The position numbers were made by a program, and so were the translations under genes. A DNA stretch of 64,000 bases from Streptomyces sp. NRRL B-1140 (lineage in GTDB: Bacteria > Actinomycetota > Actinomycetes > Streptomycetales > Streptomycetaceae), in assembly GCF_001280065.1 (NCBI RefSeq), contig NZ_LGEA01000102.1, forward strand, positions 451,529-515,528, read 5' to 3'. Positions 8,501 to 17,042 of the stretch are shown here, one piece after another (position 1 is the first letter of the stretch; each line of letters opens with the position of its first letter). The notes beneath the pieces were generated by a model that made no database searches, was not told where the DNA came from, and saw nothing but the letters and a program-made list of their open reading frames with translations.

Positions 8501-8844
8501 GACGTCGACACCTCGATCCCCGTCTGTCCGGGCCACAGCAGGTCCAGCGTCCGTCGCAGGGCCGCCGGCGGCCGGCGCACCACGAACCTCCGGCCGTCCG
8601 GGAGCTGCCCGGCGGCGGCCGCGAGCGCACCGGCACCCGCGACGTCGACGAACGTCACGTCGGACAGCTCAAGGTAGTACACGTCCTCACCCTCGCGAAC
8701 AGCCTCTTCCAGCACGCCTTCCCAGATCGCACGCGTCGTCAGGCCGACCTCCCCTGCCGCCCGGACGCCCCGCTGCCCGGCGAGCGGGAACACCGCCAGG
8801 CCCGGTACGGGGCCGGCCGCCGAGAGCTGATGCCGAGTCTTCAA
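8497..8844 (-). CDS. STAS-domain protein (anti-sigma factor antagonist type)
   Basis: A compact STAS domain of 115 aa with the pattern VYYLELSDVTFVDVAGAGALAAAA, where the usual phosphorylatable Ser/Thr after D is replaced by alanine (DVAGAG against canonical D-S/T-x-G). The frame extends much further upstream but only as low-quality sequence; a TTG at 8844 preceded by GGGGAGAGG marks a plausible true start. It overlaps the downstream ATPase gene by four bases. Lack of the phosphoacceptor suggests a binding partner not switched by classical phosphorylation, or a decoy. Confidence 0.72.
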   Translation of the reverse strand: MKTRHQLSAAGPVPGLAVFPLAGQRGVRAAGEVGLTTRAIWEGVLEEAVREGEDVYYLELSDVTFVDVAGAGALAAAAGQLPDGRRFVVRRPPAALRRTLDLLWPGQTGIEVSTS

Positions 8845-9028
8845 GGCCTCTCCCCACGTTTCCGGACCACAGCGCTCGTACCCGTACGGCAGAAGCTCAT
8901 TCCCCGAAAAGGTGTGTAGTAAGCCGTACGGCGGGCAGGCGCAGCTCACACGGACGTCCACGGGGGCGAGAGACGTCGTGCAGTCCGGCGAGACGCACAC
9001 GACCGACGAGGACCGACAAGGCGGTGAC

Positions 9029-9727
9029 ATGACCTCAGCGGCATCACCACATCTCACGGGAGGGCTGGACACCCTGGTCATCCGTGGCCGCGTCGACGCG
9101 GACCGCGCCGAGCTCACCCCGCGGGGTGAGCTCGTCCACGGTTGCGCGGACACCCTGGCGCGAACCCTGGCCGGCCTGCCGGCCACCGTCACGCGGGTGG
9201 ACCTGGACATGGGGGGCGTGCACTTCATGGACACGGCGGGCCTGCAGTTCCTGGACGTGCTGGCCGATCACGGCCGGCAGCATGCGCTGACGGTGACGGC
9301 GACGAATTGGAACGGCCAGCCGCGCCGGATCCTGGAGCTGGCGGGCCTGGACACGACCGACCCGCTGACCGGTCTGGAGACCACGGGCCCCGCCCCCGCA
9401 GCTCCACCGGCCGTCCGCACCGTCTCCGCGGTCGCCCTGGAACGCGCGGAGTGCCTGCACGTCCTGCAGGAGGAGGTCGAGCAGCTGCGCCAGGCGATCG
9501 CCTCCCGCCCCGTCATCGACCAGGCACGCGGCATCCTCATGGCCACGCACGGCTGCGCGTCCGACGAGGCGTGGCACATCCTGCGGGAGACGTCCCAGCT
9601 GTCGAACACGAAGCTGAGGGACGTCGCGGCGGCGGTGACGGCGAGCGCGGAGGCGGACGGCCCGGCCCCGCCGGCCGAGCTGCGCACGGCCCTGCACCGG
9701 GCCGTGGCCAGGCGCCGCCGGGGCTGA
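9029..9727 (+). CDS. STAS domain plus ANTAR RNA-binding domain protein
   Basis: A 232-aa protein transcribed divergently from the STAS/ATPase pair. The first half is a STAS domain (TRVDLDMGGVHFMDTAGLQFLDVLADHG) that keeps the phosphoacceptor position in DTAGLQ. The C-terminal 70 residues form an ANTAR domain (LQEEVEQLRQAIASRPVIDQ, ARGILMATHGCASDEAWHIL) that binds RNA hairpins to prevent transcription termination. The ATG at 9029 starts just before the STAS domain; its ribosome binding site is weak (GGCGG). Anti-anti-sigma input joined to antitermination output suggests a signalling route that acts on RNA rather than a sigma factor. Confidence 0.85.
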   Translation: MTSAASPHLTGGLDTLVIRGRVDADRAELTPRGELVHGCADTLARTLAGLPATVTRVDLDMGGVHFMDTAGLQFLDVLADHGRQHALTVTATNWNGQPRRILELAGLDTTDPLTGLETTGPAPAAPPAVRTVSAVALERAECLHVLQEEVEQLRQAIASRPVIDQARGILMATHGCASDEAWHILRETSQLSNTKLRDVAAAVTASAEADGPAPPAELRTALHRAVARRRRG

Positions 9728-9809
9728 GGGTGAGTGGCCGGGGCCGGGGCCGGTGTTCCCCGGACCACCGGGGTACCCGGCAGCCGACTGCTGCGCGAGG
9801 AGGTGCACG

Positions 9810-9965
9810 ATGAGCGACCACACCCCGTCCCAGGCAGAAGGCGACCGCGACGACGAGCAGGACACGACCCCGCGTCCCACCCCGTCCCAGGCGGAGGGCG
9901 ACCGCGACGACGCGAACACCCCGGGTGAGGGCGACCCGCCGCAGGAGACCCCGACGGAGGAATAG
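9810..9965 (+). CDS. Small acidic hydrophilic protein with internal duplication
   Basis: A 51-residue protein with GCGAGGAGGTGCACG just before the ATG, an excellent ribosome binding site. It is almost entirely Asp, Glu, Pro, Gln and Thr, and contains the segment TPSQAEGDRDD twice. At DNA level this is a 34-bp direct repeat (9821-9854 and 9878-9911). It is probably disordered. No known family is recognised. Confidence 0.6.
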   Translation: MSDHTPSQAEGDRDDEQDTTPRPTPSQAEGDRDDANTPGEGDPPQETPTEE

Positions 9966-10052
9966 CCCCGGAACAGCCCGGAAACGGAGGCGGGCACATA
10001 CGGGCGGCTCGGCGGGGAACCCGTACCTCCCCTACCAGTCAAGGGAGTTACC

Positions 10053-10295
10053 GTGATCGTCGCTGTCGTCATCGCCGGGTGCGTGCTGCTGGCCGTGCTC
10101 GCCTTCCTCGTCCCCCGCCTCTCCCGCCACCCCGAGCGCGGCACCCAGCGTTCGCTCGGCGCGGGCGCCCGGGCCGGCGGCAAAGCACCCGGTGTCCTGG
10201 GCAGGCTCTTCGCCAAGCCCTTCCACACGAGCTCCCGCGCGGTGAGCCGCAGCGGCTCCGCCGGCCGCCGCACCCGCGGCCGCATGCCCTTCTGA
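10053..10295 (+). CDS. Small membrane protein with basic tail
   Basis: An 80-aa protein with one N-terminal membrane helix (MIVAVVIAGCVLLAVLAFLV) followed by a strongly basic, Gly/Arg-rich cytoplasmic part ending RRTRGRMPF. The GTG start has AAGGGAG 7 bases upstream. Similar short conserved proteins are common in Streptomyces, with no known function. It is followed after about 70 bases by the BrkB-type gene and may be cotranscribed. Confidence 0.7.
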   Translation: MIVAVVIAGCVLLAVLAFLVPRLSRHPERGTQRSLGAGARAGGKAPGVLGRLFAKPFHTSSRAVSRSGSAGRRTRGRMPF

Positions 10296-10364
10296 CCCAC
10301 GCGCGGCCGCGTCGCCCGGCATGCTGGTCCGGTACGCAGGGCAGGCAGAAGGAGACCTTTCTCG

Positions 10365-11330
10365 ATGGGCACCGCAGTGCACGTCCCGCAGACACGGGAC
10401 ATGATCGGGGAGGAGCTCTCCGGGGACGAGGCGTTCACCGCCCTGCGGCGCTACGGAGGCCGCCGGCTGCTCGTCGACGCGTTCACCCGGTTCCGCTACG
10501 CGGACGGCTTCAGCAACTCCCGCTCCCTCGCCTTCCAGGTGGTCCTGGGCATGGTGCCGTTCACCATCGCCCTGGTCGGCGTGGCCACCACCGTGCACAC
10601 GGAGAGCGTGGGGCGGATCATCGAACTCACCCTCGGCCGGATCGTGCCCGGCGCCAGCACGCGTCTGGTCGAGGACGCCCTGCACGGCACCGAGCGCAGT
10701 GCCGGTTCCGGCGTCTGGGGCGCCGTCGCCATGTGGCTGGGCCTGGTGTTCGCCGTGCTCAACCTGGCTTCGGCGATGGCCCAGGTCGAGCGCGGCGCCA
10801 ACCGCATCTACGGCATCGAGCGCGACCGGCCCTTCCTGGCCAAGTACGGCCGCTCCCTGCTGCTCGCCCTCGCCGCGGGCATGCCGATGGTGCTGGGCTT
10901 CCTCGTCCTCGTGGCCGGTGACGCCGTGGGCAGCGCGATGGTGCAGGCCCTCGGCTGGTCCGGTACATGGCTCGACTGGTGGGAGGCTCTGGATCTGCCG
11001 CTGGGTGTGCTGCTCGCGTGGGTGGCCTCCTCGGTGATCTTCCGCTGGGCGCCCCGCCGGGACCAACCGGGGTACACCTGGCTCGCGTTCGGCTCCGCGG
11101 TCCATCTGGTGCTGTGGATCACGGCCACCTGGCTGCTGGCGCTGTACGTCGCGAAGAGCGGCTCCTTCGGCGCCGTCTACGGGCCGCTGACGGCCTTCGT
11201 CGCCCTGCTGCTGTGGGCCAACCTGACCGGTGTGGTGCTGTTCCTCGGCATCGCGTTCGCCGCCCAGCTCGAAGCGGCCCGGGCCGGGATCACCGAGGCC
11301 GTGCGGCCGGATCCGGGACCGGGGCCGTGA
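10365..11330 (+). CDS. YihY/BrkB (YhjD-like) family membrane protein
   Basis: A 321-aa integral membrane protein. Characteristic features are the start region DGFSNSRSLAFQVVLGMVPF, six predicted hydrophobic segments, the stretch VERGANRIYGIERDRPF, and the final helices with AVYGPLTAFVALLLWANLTGVVLFLGIAFAAQLE. Members were first misnamed RNase BN; their role is unclear, with suggestions of transport of lipids or other envelope components. The ATG follows AGAAGGAGA. Next gene downstream is an isoprenoid-related fusion. Confidence 0.85.
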   Translation: MGTAVHVPQTRDMIGEELSGDEAFTALRRYGGRRLLVDAFTRFRYADGFSNSRSLAFQVVLGMVPFTIALVGVATTVHTESVGRIIELTLGRIVPGASTRLVEDALHGTERSAGSGVWGAVAMWLGLVFAVLNLASAMAQVERGANRIYGIERDRPFLAKYGRSLLLALAAGMPMVLGFLVLVAGDAVGSAMVQALGWSGTWLDWWEALDLPLGVLLAWVASSVIFRWAPRRDQPGYTWLAFGSAVHLVLWITATWLLALYVAKSGSFGAVYGPLTAFVALLLWANLTGVVLFLGIAFAAQLEAARAGITEAVRPDPGPGP

Positions 11331-11375
11331 GAGGCGTCCCTGACGCGCGCCCGCCCCTGTGATCCACCGGCTGAA

Positions 11376-11394
11376 CCAGGACGTATCGTCCTGG
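11376..11394. promoter_or_regulatory. Perfect inverted repeat just upstream of prenyltransferase fusion
   Basis: CCAGGAC-GTATC-GTCCTGG has 7-bp perfect arms around a 5-base centre and ends 2 bases before the GTG start. No Shine-Dalgarno sequence lies in this space, so the site may be an operator or a short hairpin at the start of a leaderless message. Confidence 0.35.
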
Positions 11395-11396
11395 GT

Positions 11397-13274
11397 GTGA
11401 GCGATGTGCCCCCCGCGACCACAGCACCGGCGGACCGAGAAGCGACCTCCGAACCCTCGGAGCGGGCCGACCGCCCGGTGACCGGCGACGACCCGGCCCT
11501 GCGGGCGGCCTACCGGCTGTGCCGGCTCCGGACGAGAGACCAGGACCCGGCGGAGTACGCGCTGATCCAGCTGGTGCCCGCGGCCCTGCGTCCGGCCCTG
11601 CACGCCCTGTGGGCGGCCGCCAACGCCCTCGACGACTTGGGGGACGACAGCACCGCGCCCGCCGCCGAGCGGGCGGCCCGGGTCGAGGCCTGGATCAGCG
11701 CCCTGCACCGCGAACTGCCCGGCGGCACCAGCCCGGACCCGGTCCGCCACGCCCTGGTGGACACCGCGCACCGCTGGCGCCTGGACCTGTCCGAGCTGCG
11801 GGACGCCATGGCCCAGGTCCGGGACGACACCCGCGGCAGGCACTTCGCCGACTGGGCGCAGTGGCGCGCCTGGGGCCGGGACAACCTGCTGCCCTGGTTC
11901 GGTCTGGTCCGCACGGTCTTCGACCGGGCCGGTGTTCCCGTCGCGCTGCGCCTGGACACCCGGGAGGCCTACGAGGAGTTCCTCGACGGCGTCCGGCTCA
12001 CCGACATCCTCACCGACCTGGCCGCCGACCTCGCCCAGGGCGACCTGCTCCTGCCCGCCGAGGCCCTCGACCCGCACCCAGGTTCCGCGGCCGACCTCGC
12101 GCAGCGCCGCTGGAGCCCCGCCGTCGCCGCCCTGGTCGCGCACCTGACCGGCCTGGCTCGCCGGTGGGTGAGCCAGGAGTCCCTCACCCGGGGCATGCAC
12201 CCCGGGCCCGCGACGGTCCTGCACACGATGGCCGCCCTGCTGCGCGCCCAGCTCGACGCCGTCGACGCGGCCGGCCCGGACCTGCTGCGCTCCGCACCCC
12301 GGCCCGCACTGCGCACCCGGGCCCGCATCCTCGCCCCCGCCCGGGCCCGCGCGGCCCTGGCCTGGAGCCTGACGCCGCTCACGGTGCCGCCGCCGCACCG
12401 GCCCGGCGCACGCAGGGCACCGGCACCCGCCGGGCCGGCACCCACCGGCGCCTTCCGGCTGCCGCCGCCCCACCCGAGCGGCGAGCGGCCGCCCGAGATC
12501 CCGCCCGGCCTGATGCCCGCCCACGTCGCCGTGATCATGGACGGCAACGGCCGCTGGGCCCAGCAGCGCGGCCTGCCCCGGCACGCGGGTCACCGCGCCG
12601 GTGCCTCGGCCGTCCGCGAGGTGGTCCACGGTGCGCTGGACATCGGCCTGCGCCACCTGACGCTCTACACCTTCTCCACCGAGAACTGGCACCGCGAGCC
12701 GGAGGAGGTCGACGCGATCCTCGGCCTGCTCCGCGACGAACTGGCCGAGAACCCCTTCCGCGACCTGGACGTCCGGCTGCGCTGGCACGGCCGCGCCGGC
12801 CGGCTGCCTCCCGACCTGGTCGACCTCCTCCACCTGCGGGAGCGCACGACCCGGGCCCGCACCGGCCTGACGCTGACGATGTGCATCGACTACGGCGGCC
12901 GGGACGAACTCACCCGCACGGCCGCCGCCCTGGCCCACCGGGCCCGGGCCGGCCGTCTCGAGCCCCGCCTGATCGCCGAGGACGACTTCGCGGAGCACCT
13001 GCCGCTCCCGGACATGCCCGACGTGGACCTGCTCTGGCGCACCGGCGGCGAACAGCGCGTCTCCAACTTCCTGCCCTGGCACACGGCCTACGCCGAGCTG
13101 CACTTCACCCCCGGCCTGTGGCCCGACGCCGACCGCCGCGACCTCTGGAAGGCGGTCAGCGCCTACACCCGCCGCCAGCGCCACCACGGCGCGACTCCGG
13201 CCCAGCCCGCCGAAGCCGACGGGCCGTCAGTGGCCCCTTATGTGACGGCCCCTGCCGCGGGCCCGGGCGGCTGA
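11397..13274 (+). CDS. Squalene/phytoene-synthase-like domain fused to cis-prenyltransferase (UppS-like)
   Basis: A 625-aa fusion. Residues about 35-310 resemble head-to-head prenyl synthases of the squalene/phytoene type: an acidic cluster ALDDLGDD, and RLTDILTDLAADLAQGDLLLP matching the second metal-binding region that normally ends in a leaf like R-x-YLP. After a Pro-rich linker, from about residue 378, comes a complete cis-prenyltransferase: HVAVIMDGNGRWAQQRGLPRHAGHRAG (catalytic Asp in MDGNGRWA), LTLYTFSTENWHRE, and DLLWRTGGEQRVSNFLPW. UppS enzymes make undecaprenyl diphosphate or shorter Z-prenyl chains. The N-terminal domain is diverged and may be non-catalytic. The GTG start lacks a clear ribosome binding site. 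Confidence 0.85.
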   Translation: MSDVPPATTAPADREATSEPSERADRPVTGDDPALRAAYRLCRLRTRDQDPAEYALIQLVPAALRPALHALWAAANALDDLGDDSTAPAAERAARVEAWISALHRELPGGTSPDPVRHALVDTAHRWRLDLSELRDAMAQVRDDTRGRHFADWAQWRAWGRDNLLPWFGLVRTVFDRAGVPVALRLDTREAYEEFLDGVRLTDILTDLAADLAQGDLLLPAEALDPHPGSAADLAQRRWSPAVAALVAHLTGLARRWVSQESLTRGMHPGPATVLHTMAALLRAQLDAVDAAGPDLLRSAPRPALRTRARILAPARARAALAWSLTPLTVPPPHRPGARRAPAPAGPAPTGAFRLPPPHPSGERPPEIPPGLMPAHVAVIMDGNGRWAQQRGLPRHAGHRAGASAVREVVHGALDIGLRHLTLYTFSTENWHREPEEVDAILGLLRDELAENPFRDLDVRLRWHGRAGRLPPDLVDLLHLRERTTRARTGLTLTMCIDYGGRDELTRTAAALAHRARAGRLEPRLIAEDDFAEHLPLPDMPDVDLLWRTGGEQRVSNFLPWHTAYAELHFTPGLWPDADRRDLWKAVSAYTRRQRHHGATPAQPAEADGPSVAPYVTAPAAGPGG

Positions 13275-13438
13275 ACGGAGCGGACCCCGCGGTGGGATGC
13301 CGCGTCCCGCCCAGCGGCGCCCACTTGGTGGGGGCGCGGGCCGGACCGTCGGCCCGCTCGTGCATGATCGGTACGAGCCCCTCGACCGCGTGCGGTGAGG
13401 CGGGGAGGCGACACACCGAGCCTTGTGAGGAGATGGCG

Positions 13439-14206
13439 TTGTCCATCTGGGAAGCACTGGCGGTCTTCGCAGCCGGCACGGCCGCCGGCACGATCAACAC
13501 CATCGTGGGCTCCGGCACCCTGATCACCTTCCCGGTGCTGCTCGCCATCGGGCTGCCACCTGTCACCGCCAACGTCTCCAACGCCCTCGGCCTCGTCCCC
13601 GGCTCCGTCAGCGGAGCCATCGGCTACCGCGCCGAACTGCGCGGACAGGGCCGCCGCGCGCTCGTCCTCGGTGTGACCGCTCTCGTCGGCGGGCTCGGCG
13701 GCGCCGTGCTGCTGCTCGCGCTGCCCTCCGAGGCGTTCGACACGTTCGTCCCGGTGCTGATCGCCCTCGCCCTGGTCCTCGTCCTGCTCCAGCCCCGCCT
13801 CGCCGAGGTCGTACGGCGTCGCCGCGAGGACGACGGCACCGCCGGCCACCCGCACGGCGGGCCGGTGCTCCTGGTCGGACTGCTCCTGGCGAGTGTGTAC
13901 GGCGGCTACTTCGGCGCCGCCCAGGGCGTGCTGTACCTCTCCCTGATGGGCCTGTTCCTGGACGAGGATCTGCAACGCGTCAACGCTGTCAAGAACATCC
14001 TCGGCGCCGTCGTCAACGGCGTCGCCGCCTGCTTCTTCCTCTTCGTCGCCGAGTTCGACTGGACGGCCGTGCTGCTGATCGCCGTCGGCTCCGCCCTCGG
14101 CGGTCAGATCGGCGCCAAAGTCGGCAGACGCCTCCCGCCGCCGGCACTGCGCGCGGTCATCGTCACGGTCGGCGTCGTCGCGATCGCCCAGCTCCTGCTG
14201 CGGTGA
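13439..14206 (+). CDS. TSUP-family membrane transporter (TauE/SafE-like)
   Basis: A 255-aa protein with about eight hydrophobic segments and the duplicated TSUP signatures GTINTIVGSGTLITFPVLLAIGLPP near the N-terminus and GGYFGAAQGVLYLSLMGLFL in the second half. Family members export sulfite, organosulfonates or other anions. The TTG at 13439 has GTGAGGAG ending six bases upstream; the in-frame ATG at 13433 abuts that sequence and is less likely, though it would add only two residues. A second TSUP gene lies at 53.4-54.2 kb. Confidence 0.85.
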   Translation: MSIWEALAVFAAGTAAGTINTIVGSGTLITFPVLLAIGLPPVTANVSNALGLVPGSVSGAIGYRAELRGQGRRALVLGVTALVGGLGGAVLLLALPSEAFDTFVPVLIALALVLVLLQPRLAEVVRRRREDDGTAGHPHGGPVLLVGLLLASVYGGYFGAAQGVLYLSLMGLFLDEDLQRVNAVKNILGAVVNGVAACFFLFVAEFDWTAVLLIAVGSALGGQIGAKVGRRLPPPALRAVIVTVGVVAIAQLLLR

Positions 14207-14363
14207 GCCCCTGGTCGGTCGGTTCCCGTCCTGGCGCGGCAGATGCTGGATCCGGTTGTGCTTCGCCGGCTGGGTCAGAAGTGGTGGGTGTGCACGGGCC
14301 TGCGTGGCACACAGAAGTCCCGCCCGGAGGCTCCCGCGTGCACGGAACAACGGCGCTGCGACG

Positions 14364-15113
14364 TCACTGCGAACCGTCCAGTCGCATGAGGACGGAGTAC
14401 GCCGACTCGGCCCGGCGCGCCGGTACGGCGTCAGGGCGTGCGTGGTCCAGGAAGCTCTGCGTCCCGCCGTGGTGGAGAACCCGGCCGCCGTCCATGAGGG
14501 TGACGGTGTCGGCTTCGTCGGCCAAGTCGGCGATGTCATGCGTCGACATGAGTACCGGCGTCTTCGCCGCGACCTCCCGCAGCACGTCACGGAAGACCGT
14601 GCGCTGGTGAGGGTCGAGCCCGGCCGTCGGCTCGTCCAGCAGGATGACGCGCGCGTCGTGGGCGAGGGCACAGGCGATGCCGACACGACGGAGTTGTCCC
14701 CCTGAGAGCCTGGCCGTCTTTCGGCCTGCGTGATCGGCGAGGCCGACCTGGTCGAGGGCGGCTGCGGCGCGCTCCCAGGCCCGGGGGCGGCTCTCACCCT
14801 TCAACCAGGCGACGTACGCCACGTACTCGCGGGCGGTCAGCTGCCGCGAGGTGGGCACCCGCTGAGGCAGCCAGGCCACGTGGCGGCGGTATTCACGGCT
14901 GGCGGAGGTCAGGTCCGTGCCGCTGAACAGAACCCTGCCCGCCTTCGGCTCGACCGTGCCCGCGAGCAGTGCCATCGTGGTGGACTTGCCCGCCCCGTTG
15001 GGGCCGAGCAGGATCGTCAGGCCTTCCCCGGGGACCTCGTAGGTGAAGCGGGACAGGACAGGGCGAATCCAGCGGTGGTAGCTGAAGGTCACACGGTCGA
15101 GCAGCACAGTCAT
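14364..15113 (-). CDS. ABC transporter ATP-binding protein
   Basis: A 249-aa ABC ATPase with Walker A GPNGAGKST, signature LSGGQLRR, Walker B VILLDEPTAGLD and switch histidine STHDIADL. It is the last gene of a minus-strand unit; its ATG overlaps the stop of the preceding membrane-protein gene by four bases. With two membrane proteins and a secreted small protein encoded just upstream, it probably powers export, immunity or a membrane-repair function rather than uptake, since no binding protein is present. The start is preceded by GAAACAGATGAG-type sequence further up but only a weak ribosome site. Confidence 0.9.
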   Translation of the reverse strand: MTVLLDRVTFSYHRWIRPVLSRFTYEVPGEGLTILLGPNGAGKSTTMALLAGTVEPKAGRVLFSGTDLTSASREYRRHVAWLPQRVPTSRQLTAREYVAYVAWLKGESRPRAWERAAAALDQVGLADHAGRKTARLSGGQLRRVGIACALAHDARVILLDEPTAGLDPHQRTVFRDVLREVAAKTPVLMSTHDIADLADEADTVTLMDGGRVLHHGGTQSFLDHARPDAVPARRAESAYSVLMRLDGSQ

Positions 15114-15697
15114 CGGTCGGTCCTTGGTGCGAAACAGATGAGGGAGAGAACTCCGGCCAGGAAGACAGCGGCGGCGCCTGCGGCGGCATGTGCGACATGG
15201 GCTTCTTCCGTGACGATCACCCAGGGGTAGGGGTCGTTGAGACTCCGGCCACCGAGGAACATGGAGTGGATCATCCAGAAGACGGGGAGCAGGGTGGCCC
15301 GGTGTCCGAGCAGTGGCCAAGCACCCAGGGCGAGTCCGCAGAAGAGCAGGTTGTTGCGCGCGGCTGTCCACATCGCTTCCCGGCCGAGCGGAGAGATCGC
15401 CATGGCCACCGCGGACACGAGCAGGGCGAAACCGACAACCAGCGTGATGTCCCTCGCGTCGAGCCTACGGACGGCGGACCGCTCCATCGCGGGCAGCCGC
15501 CGTTCCAGGCAGACGACCAAAGCGACGGAGGGGATGAGGCAGAGGAAGTTGCTGAGCTCTGTCGGTACTGCGTAGTCCCCCAGGAAGGCGGGGAAGACGA
15601 GGACCACGTTCGAGGTGAGTACGACGCTCAGGACGAAGGCCACCAGGGCAGCGGGCAACAGCCCCAGGCCCCCTCGCTGGCGCAGCCACCAGATCAT
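15110..15697 (-). CDS. ABC-transporter-associated membrane protein
   Basis: A 195-aa protein with about five hydrophobic segments, including LLPAALVAFVLSVVLTSNVVLVFP and AAAGAAAVFLAGVLSLICF. It lies between a larger membrane-protein gene (4-base overlap with its stop) and the ATPase gene (4-base overlap). The tight coupling suggests it is a permease subunit of the same ABC system. It does not match a transporter family I can name. Confidence 0.7.
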   Translation of the reverse strand: MIWWLRQRGGLGLLPAALVAFVLSVVLTSNVVLVFPAFLGDYAVPTELSNFLCLIPSVALVVCLERRLPAMERSAVRRLDARDITLVVGFALLVSAVAMAISPLGREAMWTAARNNLLFCGLALGAWPLLGHRATLLPVFWMIHSMFLGGRSLNDPYPWVIVTEEAHVAHAAAGAAAVFLAGVLSLICFAPRTDR

Positions 15698-16983
15698 GTT
15701 CGGCTACCTGCCCCGCAGGCATGGCGCAGCTGCTCGGCGTACCAGGCCTTCTGCTCCTTCAAGGGAAGCTTGTTCACTCTGTCCATCGCGGCAACGAGCT
15801 GTCCGCGGCTCTGCCCTTGACTGAACTGCTGGGTCTCACGGGACAGCCAGGCGAGGTACTCGCTCTCCACACCTATCGTCCGGGCGGTCCAGAGGGTGTT
15901 GTAGTGCAGAGCGTTCCAGTCCGGTTTCGCGCAGGGAATCCCGACGACGGCGATGGCGATGTTCTCCCGGAGCACCTTGTCCGCGTTGCCGGGCACGAGG
16001 TCGAGTGCCCAGTGTCCCCCCCTCGTGTCGAGTTGCCGAGCATCGGCCACGGTGAGGTCGGTGATGCGGACGGGCCTTTCGATGATCACGCCCTTGGTCT
16101 GCAATTGGCCGATCATCTCGGCGAGTTGGGCCTGAATCTGCTCGATGTGCTCGGCACCGGCTGTCGGCAGGCAGACCTCAGGCATGTCCCCCTCACAGGT
16201 AATGGGGGCGAGGCCGTTGGCGGCAGGAGCGATCGAACGCCAGTCCCTGGTAATGCCGTAGGCGCAAAGCAGGCCACTGACCGCGATCACAAGGGACAGG
16301 GCGACGGAGGAGACGCGGATACGCCGGGGCGCCGCCAGGACGACACAGGCAACGGCCAGACAGACCGTCGGCAGAAGTGCGGCCGCCGTCATGGCCGGCG
16401 AGTACGCTTGGCCGAACCCCAGCCAGGCGATGGACCCGGTGACATGGTGCGCCCAGTAACTGTCCGTCCCCAGCGGGAAGCTGATGCCGATGAACACCAG
16501 CACGGCTACGAGTGGCGCGGCGTACAGCGCATGGAATCGGCGCCCTATGACGAAGCCGATGACGGCGTGCGCGGTGAGCAGTACGACGACGATCGCCATC
16601 AGGTGCAGCACGTACAGGTCGGGAAGGACTCCGACCACCCACAGCCCACCAGCCGTGACGCCTGCGGTGAGGACCGACAGGGACAGCACGGCGATGAGGA
16701 TGGGCTGGACGGCGATGCGCCAGGTGGAGCGCGCGGCCCCCAACTCCCAGGTGCCGAGGGCTCGCAGTCTCGTCGCCTCCACCGCGGCCAGGCCCGCGAC
16801 AGCGGCAGCGGCCATCGGGAGCGGGGCATGCACGGCATACGACGCCACCTGCGCGGGCCACGGAACGGCGATGAGCCGCTCGATATGCCGGGTACTCGTG
16901 AGGAAGACGAAGGCGAAGAAAAGCCCGATCACGGGGAAGGCCAGCACGGCTGGATGCGTGCGAAGAGCAGAGGAGAAGCGCAT
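15694..16983 (-). CDS. Large membrane protein with extracytoplasmic C-terminal domain
   Basis: A 429-aa protein: the first 230 residues hold about seven hydrophobic segments (LAFPVIGLFFAFVFLTS, IAVLSLSVLTAGVTAGGLWVVG and others), the last 190 a soluble region with two cysteines in ITCEGDMPEVCLP, probably outside the membrane. It looks like the second permease of the ABC system encoded next to it. I prefer the ATG at 16983, with GAGGG upstream, over an earlier TTG. The soluble part might bind the small secreted protein encoded upstream; this is inference from gene order only. Confidence 0.7.
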   Translation of the reverse strand: MRFSSALRTHPAVLAFPVIGLFFAFVFLTSTRHIERLIAVPWPAQVASYAVHAPLPMAAAAVAGLAAVEATRLRALGTWELGAARSTWRIAVQPILIAVLSLSVLTAGVTAGGLWVVGVLPDLYVLHLMAIVVVLLTAHAVIGFVIGRRFHALYAAPLVAVLVFIGISFPLGTDSYWAHHVTGSIAWLGFGQAYSPAMTAAALLPTVCLAVACVVLAAPRRIRVSSVALSLVIAVSGLLCAYGITRDWRSIAPAANGLAPITCEGDMPEVCLPTAGAEHIEQIQAQLAEMIGQLQTKGVIIERPVRITDLTVADARQLDTRGGHWALDLVPGNADKVLRENIAIAVVGIPCAKPDWNALHYNTLWTARTIGVESEYLAWLSRETQQFSQGQSRGQLVAAMDRVNKLPLKEQKAWYAEQLRHACGAGSRT

Positions 16984-17042
16984 GAACCCTCGTTGGGAGA
17001 ACAAGCCCGGGCCGCCGCACGCCGTGCGGCGGCCCGGCAGGA

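Noticed and set aside
10032-13187. Thousand-codon minus-strand frame opposite the BrkB and prenyltransferase genes
   Set aside because: Antisense to two genes with recognisable motifs; composition is shadow-like and no start signal is present.
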